Source: Nitrospirota bacterium | GTDB lineage: Bacteria > Nitrospirota_A > Leptospirillia > Leptospirillales > Leptospirillaceae | Direction of reading: 5' to 3' | Length of the DNA: 9,726 nt | Assembly (NCBI GenBank): GCA_021844645.1 | Contig: JAKBTA010000050.1 | Coordinates: 1-9,726 of the forward strand | Shown: positions 6,841-9,726 of the stretch, one piece after another | Layout: the number at the start of each line of letters is the position of its first letter | Position numbering within the stretch: the first letter of the stretch is position 1 | Made by a program: the position numbers and the translations under genes | Notes under the pieces: generated by a model | Told to the model about the DNA's origin: nothing | What the model saw: the letters and a program-made list of their open reading frames with translations, nothing else | The model's database searches: none

Positions 6841-7715
6841 GAGGGATTATTTTGGCTGGCGGTGCTGGAACTCGACTCCACCCTTTGACTCATGTCGTGA
6901 GCAAGCAGCTGATGCCTGTTTATGACAAGCCCATGATCTATTACCCTCTTGTCACACTGATGCTTTCAGGAATTCGCGAGATTCTGATTATTTCTACGCC
7001 ATCGGATCTTCCGCTTTTCAAGGCTCTCCTCGGGGATGGCTCCACGCTTGGGCTTTCCTTTTCCTACGAGGTTCAGCCGACGCCTGCCGGGCTTGCCCAG
7101 GCTTTCCTGATCGGAGAGACATTCATTAGGAAGGAGCCAGTTGCCCTTGTCCTGGGAGACAATATCTTTTTCGGTCATGGTTTGTCTGAAGTGTTGCAAA
7201 AGTCGGCACATCTTGAAACCGGAGCGCTGATTTTCGGTTATATGGTCAAGGATCCCGAGCGATATGGCGTTTTGTCTTTCGATTCCGAAGGAAATGTCCT
7301 CGGGATCCTGGAAAAGCCGAAGGATCCTCCGTCCCGATTTGCTGTTCCCGGACTCTATTTTTATGATGGAATGGTTTCCGAGTATGCAAGATCGCTTGTT
7401 CCTTCGGAGAGAGGAGAGCTTGAGATTACCGACTTGAACCGCCTTTACCTAGCAAAAGGCTCTCTCCGCGTCGAGCGATTGGGAAGAGGTACTGCCTGGC
7501 TTGATACCGGAACCCATGAGGCTCTTCTTGAAGCCTCAAACTTTATCGCCGCGATTGAAAATCGTCAGGGGCTGAAAGTGGCGTGTCCGGAAGAAGTTGC
7601 CTACAGGATGGGGTACATATCCCGGGAAGACATTATGAGGATCGGTCGTTCCATGTCCAAGAACGGTTACGGACAGTATCTTATCTCATTGGCAGAGGAG
7701 GATCATTTTTCATGA
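6837..7715 (+). CDS. rfbA: Glucose-1-phosphate thymidylyltransferase
   Basis: RmlA couples glucose-1-phosphate and dTTP to dTDP-glucose plus pyrophosphate, the first step of the dTDP-sugar pathway. The 292-residue length equals that of typical RmlA (about 290). Motifs visible are the nucleotide-binding [11 protein letters not shown] (8-18), [16 protein letters not shown] (23-38), and the metal-binding LGDNIFFG with D108. EKPKDPPS (159-166), [14 protein letters not shown] (192-205) and [14 protein letters not shown] (221-234, D223) follow. Its ATG overlaps the rmlB stop as ATGA with a run of G just upstream, so expression is probably coupled to rmlB. It overlaps rmlC in the same way. Confidence 0.97.
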   Translation: MRGIILAGGAGTRLHPLTHVVSKQLMPVYDKPMIYYPLVTLMLSGIREILIISTPSDLPLFKALLGDGSTLGLSFSYEVQPTPAGLAQAFLIGETFIRKEPVALVLGDNIFFGHGLSEVLQKSAHLETGALIFGYMVKDPERYGVLSFDSEGNVLGILEKPKDPPSRFAVPGLYFYDGMVSEYARSLVPSERGELEITDLNRLYLAKGSLRVERLGRGTAWLDTGTHEALLEASNFIAAIENRQGLKVACPEEVAYRMGYISREDIMRIGRSMSKNGYGQYLISLAEEDHFS

Positions 7716-8272
7716 AAGTGATAGAGACCACACTCCCGGGGGTTCTTCGGGTCATCCCTGACCTGTTCAGGGATGACCGGGGATTTTTCATGGAGACATA
7801 CCATGCCGGGAAGTTCAAGGCACTGGGACTTCCGGAAATTTTTTTGCAGGACAACCATTCCCGTTCAGGAAAGGGGATCCTGAGAGGGCTTCATTTTCAA
7901 AAGACTCGCCAGCAGGGAAAGCTTGTCCGGGTTGTTGCCGGGTCCCTCTTTGATGTGGCGGTGGACATACGTCAGGGGTCTGCGACCTTTGGTCGATGGT
8001 ATGGACAAGTTCTCACCGCAGAATCCCCGGAATTTTTGTATATTCCTGAAGGTTTTGCTCATGGATTTTATTCCCTTTCCGATAATACGGAACTTGTTTA
8101 CAAGTGTACGGAACTTTATGATCCATCCGATGAGGGGGGCATCCTCTGGAGCGATCCGGATATTGCGATCAAGTGGCCAGGAGAAACGCCAACAATTTCA
8201 CAAAAAGATGCTTTGTACCCGTTTTTACGCAACCTGTCTCCAGAGAATCTTCCCAGACATAATCCAGCCTGA
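7712..8272 (+). CDS. rfbC: dTDP-4-dehydrorhamnose 3,5-epimerase
   Basis: RmlC epimerises C3 and C5 of dTDP-4-keto-6-deoxy-glucose to give dTDP-4-keto-L-rhamnose. It is a 186-residue cupin of normal length. Signatures are [15 protein letters not shown] (17-31), [18 protein letters not shown] (46-63, with active-site H61), and [15 protein letters not shown] (110-124), followed by [18 protein letters not shown] and [12 protein letters not shown] chose the ATG at 7712, which overlaps the rmlA stop as ATGA and has GGAGG ten bases upstream. The longer open frame to 7583 lies inside rmlA. The next pathway enzyme, RmlD, is not encoded in this window. Confidence 0.96.
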   Translation: MKVIETTLPGVLRVIPDLFRDDRGFFMETYHAGKFKALGLPEIFLQDNHSRSGKGILRGLHFQKTRQQGKLVRVVAGSLFDVAVDIRQGSATFGRWYGQVLTAESPEFLYIPEGFAHGFYSLSDNTELVYKCTELYDPSDEGGILWSDPDIAIKWPGETPTISQKDALYPFLRNLSPENLPRHNPA

Positions 8273-8280
8273 CCATCAGG

Positions 8281-8322
8281 GGGGCTCTTCCCTTATGAAG
8301 GAGGGCGCCCCGGATTCTTTTC
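8281..8322 (+). terminator. Probable terminator of the rml operon
   Basis: Eight bases after the rmlC stop, GGGGC (8281-8285) pairs with GCCCC (8307-8311) and an inner CTTC (8287-8290) pairs with GAAG (8297-8300). The T-rich stretch ATTCTTTTCTT follows. The unpaired bases on the 3' side of the inner stem and the interrupted T-run make it imperfect, so partial read-through into the phosphatase gene is plausible. Confidence 0.45.
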
Positions 8323-8404
8323 TTGCCCAGCTTCTTTTGCCCGGTTTCTGTCAATCAACCTATGTCAGATTTTCATGGAACATCTCTCTGGAAAGGAACG
8401 TTTG

Positions 8405-8920
8405 ATGGATCTCATTCTCTGGCGACACGCACAGGCGGAAGATCTATCTATGGCTCTTGGTGGTATCGGGGTTTCGATGAGGGACCTTGATCGTTCCCTG
8501 ACGGATAAAGGGTGGCGTCAGGCAAAAAAAGCTGCAAGATGGCTGGACAAGCGCCTTGAGCCATCTTCACGGATTTTTGCCAGTCCTTCCATCAGGACCC
8601 TTCAGACCGCCAGATGTCTTGGCAGAGAGCTTGAGATCGTGGACATTTTGTACCAGAGTTCTGCAAGACAGATCCGGGATTGGCTTCAATGGCCAAACCT
8701 CCCGTCCACGACGGTGGTTGTTGGTCATCAGCCAGCAATGGGGCGTCTTGTCTCTTTGATCCTGACCGGGGAAGAGTTTCCCTTGGCCGTTGAGACAGGT
8801 GCTTTTTACTGGCTTCGCTGGAAAGAGGGCCGGGAGGGAGGGCAACAGCCAGTTTTGCTCTGGGCGATGTCTCCTGGATGTTTGAAAAAAAATCATGAAG
8901 GAAAGAAAGGCTGCTCTTGA
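8405..8920 (+). CDS. sixA: SixA-type phosphohistidine phosphatase
   Basis: This 171-residue histidine-phosphatase-superfamily protein carries the N-terminal RHA motif (R7, H8; H8 is the phospho-acceptor), ASPSIRTLQTA (59-69, R64) and VGHQP (106-110, H108). Length and single-domain architecture fit SixA, which in E. coli dephosphorylates histidine phosphotransfer proteins. The actual partner here is unknown and no two-component gene is in the window. I chose ATG 8405, with AGGA seven bases upstream, because the protein then starts directly on the conserved MDLILWRHA strand. The in-frame ATG at 8375 adds ten unconserved residues. It lies 132 bases after rmlC, behind a likely terminator, and converges with the XRE gene with a 20-base gap. 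Confidence 0.85.
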   Translation: MDLILWRHAQAEDLSMALGGIGVSMRDLDRSLTDKGWRQAKKAARWLDKRLEPSSRIFASPSIRTLQTARCLGRELEIVDILYQSSARQIRDWLQWPNLPSTTVVVGHQPAMGRLVSLILTGEEFPLAVETGAFYWLRWKEGREGGQQPVLLWAMSPGCLKKNHEGKKGCS

Positions 8921-8940
8921 GGTTCTTGATCTGTGAGGGG

Positions 8941-9318
8941 TCAATCGGAGGAATGGCGGGTTGAGTCAGCAAGCCTTCTTGCCAGTTCGCTGATCAGCGT
9001 TCTGTCCTTTCTGTCGAGTTTTCGGATAAGAACCATGAGTTGTCTGTCTTCATCGGTCTGGAGCGACGGTTCGCTGACAATTGTCTGGGTTGATTGATCA
9101 TGGTTTCCGAATACAAGCCAGTCCAGAGAGACACGAAATTCTTTTGCAATGCTTATTAAGAGAGACATCGGAGGGATTCTGCTGCTGGATTCGTAACGGG
9201 AAATATCTGTTTGTGAAATCCCCAGACGGTTAGCGAACGCCGCCTGTGAAAGAGCGCCACGCAAAAAGCGGATCCTTTGGGCGATACCGGAGGAGTGATG
9301 GTTGAAAATTATGCCCAT
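8941..9318 (-). CDS. XRE-family transcriptional regulator (repressor-like)
   Basis: This 125-residue cytoplasmic DNA-binding protein has an XRE/Cro-CI helix-turn-helix at about 12-70. LSQAAFANRLGISQTDISRYESS is the core, followed by the typical IPPMSLLISIAKEFRVSLDWLVFG. After a Ser/Thr/Gln-rich linker (72-88), residues about 89-118 form a charged helix (DEDRQLMVLIRKLDRKDR) that may mediate dimerisation. There is no RecA-sensitive peptidase domain, so it is not a LexA/CI-type cleavable repressor. The ATG at 9318 has no strong Shine-Dalgarno and a short predicted leader. It diverges from a second small HTH gene, suggesting mutual or autoregulation through the shared spacer. Targets are unknown. 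Confidence 0.85.
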   Translation of the reverse strand: MGIIFNHHSSGIAQRIRFLRGALSQAAFANRLGISQTDISRYESSSRIPPMSLLISIAKEFRVSLDWLVFGNHDQSTQTIVSEPSLQTDEDRQLMVLIRKLDRKDRTLISELARRLADSTRHSSD

Positions 9319-9391
9319 TTGGTATATTATTTTCCCATTATGTAATTATGGAATACATTGTAAAATAAAAGAAAATTAGGGGATTATAAGA
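9319..9391. promoter_or_regulatory. Overlapping divergent promoters with TGTA half-sites
   Basis: For the minus gene, TTTACA (9364-9359) and CATAAT (9342-9337) are spaced by 16 bases. For the plus gene, TAAAAT (9361-9366) is a plausible -10 with a poor -35. The two signals share bases 9361-9364, so polymerase could hardly use both at once. TGTA (9341-9344), TACA (9354-9357) and TGTA (9359-9362) give the palindrome TACA-T-TGTA at 9354-9362 and a looser TGTA-n9-TACA at 9341-9357. CCATtATgtaATtATGG at 9336-9352 is a further imperfect palindrome. These are likely operator sites for one or both HTH proteins. Confidence 0.5.
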
Positions 9392-9586
9392 TTGGACATA
9401 TTAACGGTCAAGCAAATCAGGCTGGCTCTTTTGTTGCGGGACTGGACATTGGGGGATCTTGCTAAAAAAATTGGTGTGACGCCAGCATACCTTTCGATGA
9501 TTTTCACCGGAAAGAGAAAGGGTGTATGGGTATGGGAGGCCGTTTCCAAGGAGCTTGCAGGTTATCTGTCCCAGCTTAAGAGCTGA
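9392..9586 (+). CDS. Small HTH protein (Cro/Ner-like), TTG start
   Basis: This 64-residue protein is a single XRE-like helix-turn-helix domain. After TVKQIRLALLLRDW (5-18), TLGDLAKKIGVTPAYLSMIF (19-38) forms helices 2 and 3, followed by TGKRKGVWVWEAVSKEL. The size and absence of a second domain resemble phage Cro/Ner regulators or small plasmid and phage HTH proteins. The only usable start is TTG at 9392. An in-frame TAG at 9377 blocks upstream starts, and AGGGGA at 9378-9383 sits at a workable distance. A TTG start implies modest translation. Transcription diverges from the XRE regulator across a 73-base spacer. Its role is probably in a two-repressor switch, but that is inferred from layout. 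Confidence 0.75.
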   Translation: MDILTVKQIRLALLLRDWTLGDLAKKIGVTPAYLSMIFTGKRKGVWVWEAVSKELAGYLSQLKS

Positions 9587-9726
9587 TTTTGTCATTATTT
9601 TGTGATTAATCCGAGGACAAATAGTGATGTTCTTGTGATTGATTGCTGTATCTTTTCTTATAAGATTGATGTTTTTTGCATTTATAATATTTTTAAATAG
9701 TTTTGAAACAGCTTTTTTTTGTGGCA
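9587..9726. other. AT-rich tail after the small HTH gene
   Basis: These 140 bases are strongly AT-rich. TTGTGATT occurs twice (9600-9607 and 9633-9640), TCTTATAAGA at 9656-9665 is a 10-base palindrome, and a perfect TATAAT is at 9683-9688 without a good -35. TTTGTC (9588-9593) can pair with GACAAA (9616-9621). A frame beginning TTG 9666/ATG 9669 stays open to the window end and would encode a hydrophobic start (MFFAFIIFLNSF). It lacks a ribosome-binding site, so I do not call it a gene. Confidence 0.4.

Noticed and set aside
7583..7711. N-terminal extension of RmlC
   Set aside because: It overlaps rmlA in another frame. The ATG at 7712 gives the family length, the conserved start and an ATGA overlap.
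8295..8405. 36-codon plus frame overlapping the sixA start as TGATG
   Set aside because: It lies in the terminator-like hairpin, has no proper ribosome-binding site, and simply continues a frame that is open through rmlC. A leader-peptide role is not supported by any codon pattern.

Overview
This window is a bacterial chromosomal segment with moderate GC (near 50% by eye) over most of its length. It has one clearly GC-richer gene at the left end and AT-rich DNA at the right end. Gene content is ordinary housekeeping plus envelope metabolism: leucine biosynthesis, dTDP-sugar synthesis, a tRNA-Lys with encoded CCA, and an AI-2E-family permease. Gene order and protein style would fit a Gram-negative lineage such as an acidophilic Nitrospirota (Leptospirillum-like). 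That placement is an impression from memory and nothing in the sequence proves it.

Left part (1-2544). A GC-rich LysR-type regulator (100-1032, +) is preceded by a promoter and a small palindrome. After about 320 bases without a convincing gene comes a small His/Ala/Glu-rich protein (1356-1598, -) built from a tandem heptapeptide, with back-to-back hairpins just after its stop. Next are a possible 55-residue basic ORF (1748-1915, +) and tRNA-Lys(UUU) (1922-1997, -), whose promoter would start transcription at or next to the mature 5' end. The 2034-2549 interval holds a 12-bp inverted repeat and a short open frame that may be a gene remnant.

Centre (2550-5651, all -). leuC, leuD and an AI-2E-family permease form a tight unit. 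leuC and leuD are 19 bases apart, and leuD and the permease share ATGA. LeuCD is the isopropylmalate isomerase. A 103-base divergent spacer with a perfect 7+7 palindrome separates leuC from the sugar operon.

Right-centre (5755-8920, +). rmlB (rfbB), rmlA (rfbA) and rmlC (rfbC) are chained by two 4-base ATGA overlaps. Together they convert glucose-1-phosphate to dTDP-4-keto-L-rhamnose. The final reductase rmlD is not next to them. A hairpin with a T-rich tail follows, then a SixA-type phosphohistidine phosphatase.

Right end (8941-9726). A 125-residue XRE regulator (-) and a 64-residue HTH protein with a TTG start (+) diverge from a 73-base AT-rich spacer. Their predicted promoters overlap and the spacer carries repeated TGTA/TACA half-sites, a layout like a phage CI/Cro switch. 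The last 140 bases are AT-rich and carry a partial repeat of the HTH gene's start region. This end may be the edge of a mobile or accessory region.
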